Shown here in pieces: positions 27,954 through 36,810 of a DNA stretch of 64,000 bases. Every line of letters starts with the position of its first letter. Positions within the stretch are counted from its first letter, which is position 1. Made by a program: the position numbers and the translations under genes. Source of the DNA: Pseudomonas bubulae (lineage in GTDB: Bacteria > Pseudomonadota > Gammaproteobacteria > Pseudomonadales > Pseudomonadaceae); the NCBI RefSeq assembly GCF_900618535.1, contig NZ_UYJA01000003.1, forward strand, positions 62,001 to 126,000, given 5' to 3'. Under the pieces are notes generated by a model that was not told the DNA's origin, did no database searches, and worked only from the letters and a program-made list of their open reading frames with translations.

Positions 27954-28325
27954 TTAGTCGCTCAAGCCCTGGACCCGGACTTTAGCCGTGCCACTGCGCA
28001 GCATATCCAACTGCCTGGCGGCCTGGCGTGAAAGATCGATCAAGCGGCTGCGCGTATGCGGGCCGCGGTCATTGATGCGTACCACGACGGATTTGTCGTT
28101 GCTCAAGTTGGTGACCAGTACCCGCGTCCCGAAAGGCAGGGCGGGATGGGCAGCGGTAAGGGCATTTTGGTCGAAAGGTTCACCGCTGGCGGTTCGCTTG
28201 CCGTGGTGGCGAGCGCCGTAATAGGAGGCAATGCCGGTTTTGTCATAGCCGCGGGGGTCTATGTCATGGCTGGCACAGCCGGCGAGCAAGCTGAGCAGGG
28301 CGCAGGCGCCGAGTAGCTGCTTCAT
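27954..28325 (-). CDS. rlpA: Short RlpA-like septal lipoprotein without SPOR domain
   Basis: A 123-residue lipoprotein with signal MKQLLGACALLSLLAGC (lipidated Cys17) and a double-psi beta-barrel: GIASYYGARHHGKRTASGE, the His in TAAHPALPFG and the Asp in RINDRGP, matching the catalytic residues of RlpA lytic transglycosylases. The usual C-terminal SPOR domain that targets denuded glycan at the septum is absent, so this is either a second, diffuse RlpA-like enzyme or one targeted otherwise. ATG 28325 opens the signal; the longer frame adds no homologous sequence. A short palindrome separates it from gatB upstream. Confidence 0.85.
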   Translation of the reverse strand: MKQLLGACALLSLLAGCASHDIDPRGYDKTGIASYYGARHHGKRTASGEPFDQNALTAAHPALPFGTRVLVTNLSNDKSVVVRINDRGPHTRSRLIDLSRQAARQLDMLRSGTAKVRVQGLSD

Positions 28326-28365
28326 GGGGGAATCCTTCTGTTGCGGGAAATAACCACAAAAATCT

Positions 28366-28391
28366 GTGGGAGCGGGCAAGCCCGCTCCCAC
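28366..28391 (-). terminator. REP-derived terminator after gatB
   Basis: GTGGGAGCGGGC (28366-28377) and GCCCGCTCCCAC (28380-28391) form a perfect 12-bp stem with a two-base centre. Read from gatB it is followed by AGATTTTTG, giving a short T-tract. It starts 12 bases past the gatB stop. The stem is the same core as the REP units at 21510 and 41461, so a repeat seems to have been used as terminator. Confidence 0.7.
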
Positions 28392-28402
28392 AGTTGAGTG
28401 GC

Positions 28403-29848
28403 TTAGCCTTCGAGTTTGCTTTTCAGCAGCTCGTTGACCTGTTGCGGGTTAGCTTTGCCTTTGGACGCTTTCATCGCCTGGCCGACAAAGAAACCGAACA
28501 TCTTGCCGCGCTTGGCTTCGTCTGCCGCACGGTATTGCTCGACCTGCTCTGCGTTGGCCGCCAGCATTTCGTCCAGCACCTTTTCAATGGCGCCGCTGTC
28601 GGTGACTTGCTTGAGACCGCGCTTTTCGATGACCTCGTCAGCGCTGCCCTCGCCATTGGCCATTGCTTCAAGCACCACTTTGGCAATCTTGCCGGAGATG
28701 GTGTTGTCCTTGATGCGCTGCAGCATGCCGCCCAGCTGTTCGGCGCTTACCGGTGACTGGTCGATGTCCAGGCCTTGCTTGTTAAGCAGGCTGCCCAGCT
28801 CAACCATGACCCAGTTGGCCGCCAGCTTGGCGTCGCCGCTGATGCTCACGACTTTTTCGAAGTAGTCCGCCTGTTCGCGGCTGGAGGCCAAAACGCTGGC
28901 GTCGTAAGCCGACAGGCCGAACTGCGACTGGAAGCGCTCGCGCTTTTGCGGTGGCAGTTCTGGCAGGGTGGCGCGAACCTGTTCGATAAACGCATCTTCG
29001 ATCACCACCGGCAGCAGGTCGGGATCGGGGAAGTAACGGTAGTCGTTGGCTTCCTCCTTGCTGCGCATGGCGCGGGTTTCGTCCTTGTTCGGGTCATACA
29101 GGCGGGTTTGCTGGATAACCTTGCCGCCGTCTTCGATCAGCTCGATCTGGCGCTGGATTTCGCTGTTGATCGCCTTCTCGATAAAACGGAACGAGTTGAC
29201 GTTCTTGATCTCGCAGCGGGTGCCGAACTCGGCCTGACCCACCGGGCGCACCGATACGTTGCAGTCGCAACGCAGCGAGCCTTCGGCCATGTTGCCGTCG
29301 CAGATACCCAGGTAACGTACCAGGGCGTGCATGGCTTTGACGTAGGCCACGGCCTCTTTGGCGCTGCGCATGTCCGGTTCGGAAACGATTTCCAGCAGCG
29401 GTGTGCCCGCGCGGTTCAGGTCGATGCCGGTGGAGCCGCTGAAGTCTTCGTGCAGGCTTTTGCCGGCGTCTTCTTCAAGGTGCGCGCGGGTAATGCCGAC
29501 CCGCTTGACGGTGCCGTCTTCCAGAGTGATGTCCAGGTGACCCTTGCCGACGATCGGCAACTCCATCTGGCTGATCTGGTAGCCCTTGGGCAGGTCGGGG
29601 TAGAAATAGTTCTTGCGGGCAAACACGTTGTGCTGACCGATCTCGGCATCTACTGCCACGCCGAACATGACGGCCATGCGCACGGCCTCCTGGTTCAGTA
29701 CCGGCAATACGCCGGGCATGCCCAGGTCTACCAGGCTGGCCTGGGTGTTCGGTTCTGCACCAAAGGTGGTGGCACTACCGGAGAAAATCTTCGATTGGGT
29801 GGCGAGCTGGGAGTGAATTTCCAGCCCGATCACAACTTCCCATTGCAT
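28403..29848 (-). CDS. gatB: Aspartyl/glutamyl-tRNA amidotransferase subunit B
   Basis: Kinase/amidotransferase subunit of GatCAB, which turns misacylated Glu-tRNA(Gln) and Asp-tRNA(Asn) into the correct amides. The 481-residue protein starts [15 protein letters not shown] and has [19 protein letters not shown] near 75, [14 protein letters not shown] near 190 with zinc-site cysteines, and a C-terminal YqeY-like helical tail. Length is standard. It follows gatA by 10 bp in the gatC–gatA–gatB order. The tRNA-Gln gene at 864-938 is among the possible substrates, if this organism uses the indirect Gln route. Confidence 0.97.
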   Translation of the reverse strand: MQWEVVIGLEIHSQLATQSKIFSGSATTFGAEPNTQASLVDLGMPGVLPVLNQEAVRMAVMFGVAVDAEIGQHNVFARKNYFYPDLPKGYQISQMELPIVGKGHLDITLEDGTVKRVGITRAHLEEDAGKSLHEDFSGSTGIDLNRAGTPLLEIVSEPDMRSAKEAVAYVKAMHALVRYLGICDGNMAEGSLRCDCNVSVRPVGQAEFGTRCEIKNVNSFRFIEKAINSEIQRQIELIEDGGKVIQQTRLYDPNKDETRAMRSKEEANDYRYFPDPDLLPVVIEDAFIEQVRATLPELPPQKRERFQSQFGLSAYDASVLASSREQADYFEKVVSISGDAKLAANWVMVELGSLLNKQGLDIDQSPVSAEQLGGMLQRIKDNTISGKIAKVVLEAMANGEGSADEVIEKRGLKQVTDSGAIEKVLDEMLAANAEQVEQYRAADEAKRGKMFGFFVGQAMKASKGKANPQQVNELLKSKLEG

Positions 29849-29858
29849 ATGTTTCTCC

Positions 29859-31310
29859 TCAGAAGCCGGCAGGTGAGCGCGTGTGCCAGTCAGTGTTCAA
29901 CTGATACTGGTGGGCGACGTTGAGCAGGCGACCTTCCTGGAAATAAGGTGCAAGCAACTGCACGCCCACTGGCAAGCCATCGACAAAACCGGCTGGCATC
30001 GACAGGCCCGGCAGGCCCGCGAGGTTGGCGGTGATGGTGTAGACGTCTTCCAGGTAGGCGGAAACCGGGTCGCTGTTTTTAGCGCCGATTTTCCAGGCCG
30101 GGTTAGGCGTGGTCGGGCCGAGGATGATGTCGACTTCGTTGAATGCCGCCATGAAGTCGTTTTTGATCAGGCGACGGATTTTTTGCGCCTGCAGGTAGTA
30201 AGCGTCGTAGTAGCCCGCCGACAGGGCGTAGGCCCCCACCAGGATCCGGCGCTGTACTTCCGGGCCAAAGCCCTCGGCGCGCGAGCGCTTGTACAGGTCA
30301 GTGAGGTCCTTGGGGTTTTCGCAGCGATGGCCGAAGCGCACACCGTCAAAACGCGACAGGTTGGACGAGGCCTCGGCAGGTGCGATGACGTAGTACGCAG
30401 GAATCGCGTGCTGCATGTTCGGCAGGCTGATCGGCTTGATCACGGCGCCGAGTTTTTCCAGTTCCTTGATGCTGTTGTGGATCAGCTCGGCGATACGCGT
30501 GTCGAGGCCTTCGCTGAAGAACTCTTTAGGCACGCCGATACGCAGGCCATTCAGCGAACCATTGAGGTTGGCGCTGAAGTCCGGTACGGGTTCGTCAATG
30601 CTGGTGGAGTCTTGCGGGTCGAAACCGGCCATGCCTTGCAGCAGGATGGCGCAGTCTTCGGCCGTGCGAGCCAGCGGGCCGGCCTGGTCGAGGCTGGAGG
30701 CGTAGGCGATCATGCCCCAGCGCGAAACGCGACCGTACGTCGGTTTCAGGCCTGTGAGGTTGGTCAGGGCTGCCGGCTGTCGGATTGATCCGCCAGTGTC
30801 GGTCCCCGTCGCGGCAGGCAACAGGCGGGCGGCAACGGCGGCGGCCGAACCACCCGACGAACCGCCGGGTACGTGGTCAAGGTTCCACGGGTTTTTGACC
30901 GCGCCGTAGTAGCTCGATTCGTTGGCCGAACCCATGGCGAACTCGTCCATGTTGGTCTTGCCCAGGCTTACGGCGCCGGCAGCGGCCAGCTTGGCTACCA
31001 CTGTGGCGTCGTACGGTGCCTTGAAGTTGTCGAGCATCTTCGAGGCGCAGCTGGTGCGTACGCCCAGGGTGCAGAACAGGTCCTTGTGAGCGATCGGGGC
31101 GCCCAGCAGGGCACCGCTTTCACCGTTGGCGCGGCGTGCGTCAGCGGCCTTGGCCTGCTCCAGGGCAAGGTCTTCGGTGAGGGTGATAAAACTGTTGAGC
31201 TGAGGATCGAGCTGGGCGATACGCGCCAGCAGGGTCTTGGTCAGCTCTTCGGAAGAAAACTTTTTATCGGCGAGTCCGCGGGCGATCTCGGCCAGAGTCA
31301 ATTGATGCAT
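29859..31310 (-). CDS. gatA: Aspartyl/glutamyl-tRNA amidotransferase subunit A
   Basis: Glutaminase subunit of GatCAB; releases ammonia from glutamine. The 483-residue amidase-signature protein has the catalytic Lys in [10 protein letters not shown] near 78 and the Ser-rich [14 protein letters not shown] near 150-163 with [12 protein letters not shown] near 172-183, giving the Ser-cisSer-Lys triad. It begins 15 bp after the gatC stop and ends 10 bp before gatB. All three subunits are intact. Confidence 0.97.
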   Translation of the reverse strand: MHQLTLAEIARGLADKKFSSEELTKTLLARIAQLDPQLNSFITLTEDLALEQAKAADARRANGESGALLGAPIAHKDLFCTLGVRTSCASKMLDNFKAPYDATVVAKLAAAGAVSLGKTNMDEFAMGSANESSYYGAVKNPWNLDHVPGGSSGGSAAAVAARLLPAATGTDTGGSIRQPAALTNLTGLKPTYGRVSRWGMIAYASSLDQAGPLARTAEDCAILLQGMAGFDPQDSTSIDEPVPDFSANLNGSLNGLRIGVPKEFFSEGLDTRIAELIHNSIKELEKLGAVIKPISLPNMQHAIPAYYVIAPAEASSNLSRFDGVRFGHRCENPKDLTDLYKRSRAEGFGPEVQRRILVGAYALSAGYYDAYYLQAQKIRRLIKNDFMAAFNEVDIILGPTTPNPAWKIGAKNSDPVSAYLEDVYTITANLAGLPGLSMPAGFVDGLPVGVQLLAPYFQEGRLLNVAHQYQLNTDWHTRSPAGF

Positions 31311-31325
31311 GCAGGCGCTTTCCCT

Positions 31326-31613
31326 TTACTCGATGACTTTCGGAACCAGATAGAGGCCGTTTTCGACCGCCGGTGCGATGGACTGATACGCCTCGCGATG
31401 ATTGCTCTCAGTCACGACGTCTGCACGCAGGCGCTGGCTGGCTTCCAGTGGGTGGGCCAGAGGCTCGATACCGGTCGTGTCGACGGCCTGCATCTGATCA
31501 ATCAGCCCCAAAATGCTGTTAAGGGCTTCGGTGGTGCGTGGAATATCGGCATCATTGAGGCCAAGACGGGCCAAATGTGCGATTTTTTCCACGTCGGAGC
31601 GGTCTAGCGCCAT
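31326..31613 (-). CDS. gatC: Aspartyl/glutamyl-tRNA amidotransferase subunit C
   Basis: Small belt-like subunit that holds GatA and GatB together. The 95-residue protein starts [19 protein letters not shown] and has the FNSIL/INQMQ-type region ([26 protein letters not shown]) and the C-terminal LYLVPKVIE that inserts at the A/B interface. Length is normal. It is the first gene of gatCAB and is divergent from mreB across a 210-bp gap. Confidence 0.95.
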   Translation of the reverse strand: MALDRSDVEKIAHLARLGLNDADIPRTTEALNSILGLIDQMQAVDTTGIEPLAHPLEASQRLRADVVTESNHREAYQSIAPAVENGLYLVPKVIE

Positions 31614-31750
31614 GGGATTCTCCAGTGGAAAACAGGACGGATGCTATCCGTGTGTTAGATTGTCGGAACACTACCGCATTTCTACGGTCATATGGCCGCG
31701 ATTGTGGGTGTTGGTGCTCAGAAAAGCGCCCAATTTAACATATTGGCGCC

Positions 31751-31779
31751 TTGCCCAAAATCCCTGTCGTTGTTAGAGT
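31751..31779 (+). promoter_or_regulatory. Probable mreB promoter
   Basis: TTGCCC (31751-31756) and TAGAGT (31774-31779) are 17 bases apart, each matching the sigma-70 consensus at four of six positions. A hairpin with arms GCGCCCAAT and ATTGGCGC ends just before the -35. The predicted start is about 40 bases before the mreB ATG. Confidence 0.45.
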
Positions 31780-31811
31780 TTGCCGCACTTTTTTACCCAC
31801 GCGTTGCCTAG

Positions 31812-32861
<1,050 letters not shown>

Positions 32862-32894
32862 GATCGCGTGGTGCAGCCCTTTCGTTATCATCAG

Positions 32895-32922
32895 AAGGTA
32901 GCACTTTGCAGTGCTGCCTTTT
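32895..32922 (+). terminator. Intrinsic terminator between mreB and mreC
   Basis: AAGGTAGCACT (32895-32905) pairs with AGTGCTGCCTT (32910-32920), one T-G pair included, around a four-base loop, and T residues continue to 32922. It begins 33 bases after the mreB stop and would separate abundant mreB mRNA from lower mreCD expression. Confidence 0.7.
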
Positions 32923-32967
32923 GGCGTTTATCTTCTGTCAATCTTCATCCAGGCCGCTTGAAGCCGT

Positions 32968-33009
32968 ATGAATAAATTGAACACCTGCCCGGGAGGAGCG
33001 GCTTATTAA
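32968..33009 (+). CDS. Possible 13-codon leader ORF overlapping the mreC start
   Basis: ATG 32968 opens a 13-codon frame (MNKLNTCPGGAAY) whose TAA stop at 33007-33009 overlaps the ATT proposed as the mreC start by one base. There is only a weak ribosome site before it. It is too short for coding statistics. Its position suggests translational coupling, since a ribosome ending here would open the hairpin that encloses the mreC start. The call is speculative and rests on position only. Confidence 0.2.
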   Translation: MNKLNTCPGGAAY

Positions 33010-34075
33010 ACCGCTCTTTTCCAAAGGCCCCTCATTGGGCGTGCGCTTTCTGGTGCTGGTCGTGCTATCGGTCGCGCTAATGGTAGTGGACGCTCGCTTT
33101 ACGTTACTCAAGCCTGTGCGCAGCCAGATGTCTCTGGTACTGATGCAGTCCTACTGGATCACCGATCTGCCGCAGCGTTTGTGGCAGGGCGTGGCCAGTC
33201 AGTTCGGCAGCCGCACTGAGCTGGTGGCTGAAAACGAGAAACTCAAAACCGAAAACCTTCTGCTTCAGGGGCGCATGCAAAAGCTGGCGGCCTTGACCGA
33301 GCAGAACGTTCGCCTGCGCGAGTTGCTCAACTCTTCGGCGCTGGTCAACGAAAAGGTCGAAGTGGCCGAACTGATCGGCATGGATCCCAACCCCTTCACT
33401 CATCGCATCATCATCAACAAGGGTGAACGTGACGGCGTTGTGCTGGGCCAGCCGGTACTCGATGCCCGCGGTCTGATGGGGCAGGTGGTTGAGTTGATGC
33501 CCTACACCTCGCGTGTCCTGTTGCTGACCGATACCACCCATAGCATTCCAGTGCAGGTCAACCGTAACGGGTTGCGGGCGATTGCCAGCGGTACGGGCAA
33601 CCCCGAGAGCCTTGAACTGCGTCATGTTGCCGATACGGCGGATATCAAGGTGGGTGACCTGTTGGTCAGCTCGGGCCTGGGGCAGCGCTTCCCGGCCGGT
33701 TATCCGGTGGCAACGGTAAAGGAGGTGATTCACGATTCGGGTCAGCCCTTTGCCATTGTGTGGGCCGTGCCGACGGCAGCCCTGAATCGCAGCCGTTACC
33801 TGCTGCTGGTGTTCAGTGACAGCCGTACCCCTGAAGAGCGGGCCAACGATGCGGCCAAGGCTCAGCAGGCTGAACAAAACGGTGAACCGCCGCCGATCAT
33901 TCCGGCGACGGTGCCCAAGCCGGTTGCGCCTGCAGCGGCCGTTATCCCGGCGGCTGTGGCTCCAGCTCCGGCGGCTGTTGCCGAGCCCAAGACCGTGAAA
34001 AAACCTGCGCCCGCTGCAACCCCTGCCGCCAAGCCGCCAGCCGCCGTGCCGGCCACTACCCGGGAGAGGCAATAA
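33005..34075 (+). CDS. mreC: Rod shape-determining protein MreC, probable ATT start
   Basis: Bitopic inner-membrane protein that links MreB to the wall-synthesis complex. The frame gives one transmembrane helix (VRFLVLVVLSVALMVVDARF), a coiled coil (ELVAENEKLKTENLLLQGRMQKLAALTEQNVRLRELL split around residues 75-110) and a two-barrel periplasmic domain. A Pro/Ala-rich tail follows from about 285. No ATG lies in frame. ATT at 33005 has GGGAGGAG six bases upstream and gives the usual N-terminus IKPLFSKGPSLGVR, for 356 residues. TTG at 33035 would cut ten conserved residues and has no good ribosome site. The start lies inside a GAGCGG/CCGCTC hairpin. mreD follows directly. Confidence 0.9.
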   Translation: MKPLFSKGPSLGVRFLVLVVLSVALMVVDARFTLLKPVRSQMSLVLMQSYWITDLPQRLWQGVASQFGSRTELVAENEKLKTENLLLQGRMQKLAALTEQNVRLRELLNSSALVNEKVEVAELIGMDPNPFTHRIIINKGERDGVVLGQPVLDARGLMGQVVELMPYTSRVLLLTDTTHSIPVQVNRNGLRAIASGTGNPESLELRHVADTADIKVGDLLVSSGLGQRFPAGYPVATVKEVIHDSGQPFAIVWAVPTAALNRSRYLLLVFSDSRTPEERANDAAKAQQAEQNGEPPPIIPATVPKPVAPAAAVIPAAVAPAPAAVAEPKTVKKPAPAATPAAKPPAAVPATTRERQ

Positions 34076-34564
34076 ATGGCGAGTACCCGTTCGCGTAACG
34101 GCTGGATCATCTGGCTGACATTTGCCATTGGCCTGTTGCTCAGTATTTCACCCATGCCCCAGTTCATGGAAATCCTGCGCCCGCTCTGGCTGGCATTGCT
34201 ACTGGCTTTCTGGGCCTTGTACATGCCGCACAAAGTGGGCATGGTCACCGCGTTTTGCCTGGGGTTGGCGGAGGATGTGCTGTATGGCACGTTGCTGGGG
34301 CAGAACGCCCTGACCCTGACCCTGATTACCTTTCTGGTGCTGTCCCTTCAGCAGCGCTTGCGGGTGTTCCCGATGTGGCAGCAATGCCTGGTGCTTCTGG
34401 TTGTGTTCGGCCTGGCGCAGCTTGCCCAACTGTGGCTCAGTGCGTTGACCGGCAATCGCCAGCCAACGCTGGCGCTGGTGTTGCCGGGTGTGGTCAGTGC
34501 CCTGCTGTGGCCCTGGGTCAGTTACGGGCTGCGCGGGCTGTGCAGACGCTTCAAAATCAATTAA
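34076..34564 (+). CDS. mreD: Rod shape-determining protein MreD
   Basis: Small inner-membrane partner of MreC in the elongasome. The 162-residue protein has about five hydrophobic segments and the family start NGWIIWLTFAIGLLLSISPMPQF, plus the GLAEDVLYGTLLGQNAL motif near residue 63. It begins directly after the mreC stop. The length is typical. It is followed by maf after a 48-bp gap. Confidence 0.93.
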   Translation: MASTRSRNGWIIWLTFAIGLLLSISPMPQFMEILRPLWLALLLAFWALYMPHKVGMVTAFCLGLAEDVLYGTLLGQNALTLTLITFLVLSLQQRLRVFPMWQQCLVLLVVFGLAQLAQLWLSALTGNRQPTLALVLPGVVSALLWPWVSYGLRGLCRRFKIN

Positions 34565-34612
34565 CCGGATACGAGCCATTTCCTGGTTTGTGCACCTCGA
34601 CAGGGAGATGTC

Positions 34613-35221
34613 TTGATGACCTCGCTTTATCTGGCCTCTGGCTCACCGCGCCGACGCGAGTTGTTGACTCAGATCGGCGTGCCGTTTGAAACGGTCAGCG
34701 CAGCCATTGACGAAACTCCCCTCCCGAATGAATCCCCTGTGGCCTATGTCGAGCGCCTGGCGCGCGAAAAGGCCCAGGCCGGGCGCCAACAACTGCTGAC
34801 GACCATGCCGGACGCTGCGTTTTGCGTACTGGGGGCTGACACGGCCGTGGTGCTCGATGAACACATTCTCGGTAAACCGGTCGACGAGGCCGACGCCTTG
34901 GCTATGCTCATGGCGCTGTCTGGCCGGGAGCATGAGGTGTTGACCGCGATCGCGATTATTGACGCCGGGAGCTGTGAAACCCGAGTGGTACGCAGTCAGG
35001 TACGCTTTAGAAACATCAGCAAACAAGAAGCCAGCCTGTATTGGGCCAGCGGTGAACCCCTGGACAAAGCCGGTGGCTACGCCATTCAGGGCTTGGCTGC
35101 GGTGTTTGTGGCGGGCCTGAATGGCAGTTATTCCGCCGTCGTGGGCCTGCCTGTGTGCGAAACCGCAGAACTGCTCGGGCATTTCGGCATACCCTGTTGG
35201 CAAAACCTTACCGTGCGCTGA
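34613..35221 (+). CDS. maf: Nucleoside-triphosphate pyrophosphatase Maf (YhdE type, dTTP/UTP)
   Basis: Hydrolyses dTTP, UTP and modified pyrimidine nucleotides to monophosphates, keeping odd bases out of nucleic acids. The 202-residue protein has the signature [13 protein letters not shown] at 4-16, [22 protein letters not shown] near 75-95 and the YAIQG motif near 160. The mreBCD–maf–rng order is that of E. coli yhdE, which is why I favour the dTTP/UTP subtype over the YceF type. ATG 34616 is within the ATGATGACC start region; I accept the first ATG near the GGAGAT site. Confidence 0.92.
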   Translation: MMTSLYLASGSPRRRELLTQIGVPFETVSAAIDETPLPNESPVAYVERLAREKAQAGRQQLLTTMPDAAFCVLGADTAVVLDEHILGKPVDEADALAMLMALSGREHEVLTAIAIIDAGSCETRVVRSQVRFRNISKQEASLYWASGEPLDKAGGYAIQGLAAVFVAGLNGSYSAVVGLPVCETAELLGHFGIPCWQNLTVR

Positions 35222-35277
35222 ATACGGCACCTACGAGACGTGGCACTACTGTGATGACGCCTGAACGAGACCCAGCC

Positions 35278-36735
35278 ATGAGTGAAGAGATCCTGATCAA
35301 CATCACGCCGATGGAATCGCGCGTGGCAGTGGTAGAGAACGGTGTTCTGCAAGAGGTGCATGTCGAACGTACCCAGCGCCGGGGCATTGTCGGTAATATC
35401 TACAAAGGCAAGATTGTCAGGGTTTTGCCCGGCATGCAGGCTGCCTTTGTGGATATCGGTCTGGATCGTGCTGCTTTTATTCATGCCTCCGAAATTTCCC
35501 TGCGTGAAGGCCAGGCCGTTGAAAGCATCGGTACGCTGGTGCATGAAGGCCAGAGCCTGGTGGTGCAAGTCACCAAAGACCCGATAGGTTCAAAAGGTGC
35601 GCGCCTGACGACTCAACTGTCGATACCCTCGCGCTACCTGGTGTATATGCCGCGCACTGCCCATGTCGGCATTTCGCTGAAGATCGAAGACGAAGCCGAG
35701 CGCGAACGCCTTAAACAGGTGGTCAGTGATTGCGTGGCCCAGGAAGGCATCAAGGAAGCCGGCGGGTTTATCCTGCGTACGGCGGCCGAAGGTGCCGGGG
35801 CGGATGAGATCCTGATGGATATTCGCTACCTGCGTCGTTTGTGGGACCAGATCGGTGCCCAGATCAAGACGGTTGGCGCGCCGACGGTGATCTACGAAGA
35901 CCTGGGCCTGGCGCTGCGTACATTGCGTGATCTGGTCAGCCCCAAGATCGAGAAAATTCGCATCGATTCGCGGGAAACCTTTCAGAGGACCACGCAATTT
36001 GTTGCCGAACTGATGCCGGAAATCGCCGACCGCCTTGAGCACTACCCGGGCGAACGGCCGATTTTCGATTTGTACGGCGTTGAAGACGAAATCCAGAAGG
36101 CCCTGGACCGCAAGGTACCGCTCAAGTCCGGCGGTTATCTGGTGGTCGACCCGGCTGAGGCCATGACCACCATCGACGTCAACACCGGCGCGTTTGTGGG
36201 GCATCGCAACCTTGAGGAAACCATCTTCAAGACCAACCTCGAAGCGGCTACCGCGATTGCCCGGCAACTGCGCCTGCGCAACCTGGGCGGGATCATCATC
36301 ATCGACTTTATCGACATGGAAGATGAAGAGCACCAGCGCCAGGTGATACGCACCCTGGAAAAACAGCTGGAGCGTGATCACGCCAAGACCAACATCATCG
36401 GCATTACCGAGTTGGGTCTGGTGCAGATGACCCGCAAACGTACGCGCGAGAGCCTGGAGCAAGTGTTGTGCGAGCCGTGCGTGTGCTGCCAGGGCCGGGG
36501 AAAGTTGAAAACCCCCGAAACCATCTGCTATGAAATCTTCCGTGAGATCCTGCGAGAGGCCCGGGCTTATCAAGCGACCGGCTATCGTGTGCTGGCCAAC
36601 CAGAAAGTGGTGGATCGTTTACTGGACGAAGAGTCAGGCAATGTCGCGGAGCTGGAAGGGTTTATCGGTCGCACGATTCGTTTTCAGGTCGAAACCATGT
36701 ACTCCCAGGAACAATACGACGTGGTGCTGCTCTGA
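35278..36735 (+). CDS. rng: Ribonuclease G
   Basis: Single-strand endoribonuclease that matures 16S rRNA 5' ends and decays some mRNAs. The 485-residue protein begins MSEEILINITPMESRVAV, has an S1 domain (residues about 40-125, GNIYKGKIVRVLPGMQAAFVD), the DNase-I-like catalytic core with the metal-binding IIIIDFIDMEDEEH near 340-353, and the zinc-link CEPCVCCQGRG near 399-409. It lacks the long scaffold tail of RNase E. I use ATG 35278; an ATG at 35254 would add eight residues. The product may also cleave transcripts from this region. Confidence 0.96.
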   Translation: MSEEILINITPMESRVAVVENGVLQEVHVERTQRRGIVGNIYKGKIVRVLPGMQAAFVDIGLDRAAFIHASEISLREGQAVESIGTLVHEGQSLVVQVTKDPIGSKGARLTTQLSIPSRYLVYMPRTAHVGISLKIEDEAERERLKQVVSDCVAQEGIKEAGGFILRTAAEGAGADEILMDIRYLRRLWDQIGAQIKTVGAPTVIYEDLGLALRTLRDLVSPKIEKIRIDSRETFQRTTQFVAELMPEIADRLEHYPGERPIFDLYGVEDEIQKALDRKVPLKSGGYLVVDPAEAMTTIDVNTGAFVGHRNLEETIFKTNLEAATAIARQLRLRNLGGIIIIDFIDMEDEEHQRQVIRTLEKQLERDHAKTNIIGITELGLVQMTRKRTRESLEQVLCEPCVCCQGRGKLKTPETICYEIFREILREARAYQATGYRVLANQKVVDRLLDEESGNVAELEGFIGRTIRFQVETMYSQEQYDVVLL

Positions 36736-36762
36736 AGTATCTAGCGTCACATAGCGTCGAAA

Positions 36763-36803
36763 AGGGGCTGAAACCGGCCCCTACGATCATTATTTAAGGG
36801 GCC
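36763..36803 (+). promoter_or_regulatory. Mutually exclusive hairpins over the yhdP ribosome-binding site
   Basis: AGGGGC (36763-36768) can pair with GCCCCT (36777-36782). GGCCCCT (36776-36782) can instead pair with AGGGGCC (36797-36803), which contains the AAGGGG ribosome-binding site 7-9 bases before the yhdP ATG. The first hairpin would leave that site open and the second would hide it. It may also serve as a weak rng terminator. Confidence 0.5.
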
Positions 36804-36810
36804 ACCTGAC

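Noticed and set aside
33035..33037. TTG as the mreC start
   Set aside because: No ribosome site precedes it, and ten conserved N-terminal residues would be lost; ATT at 33005 is better.
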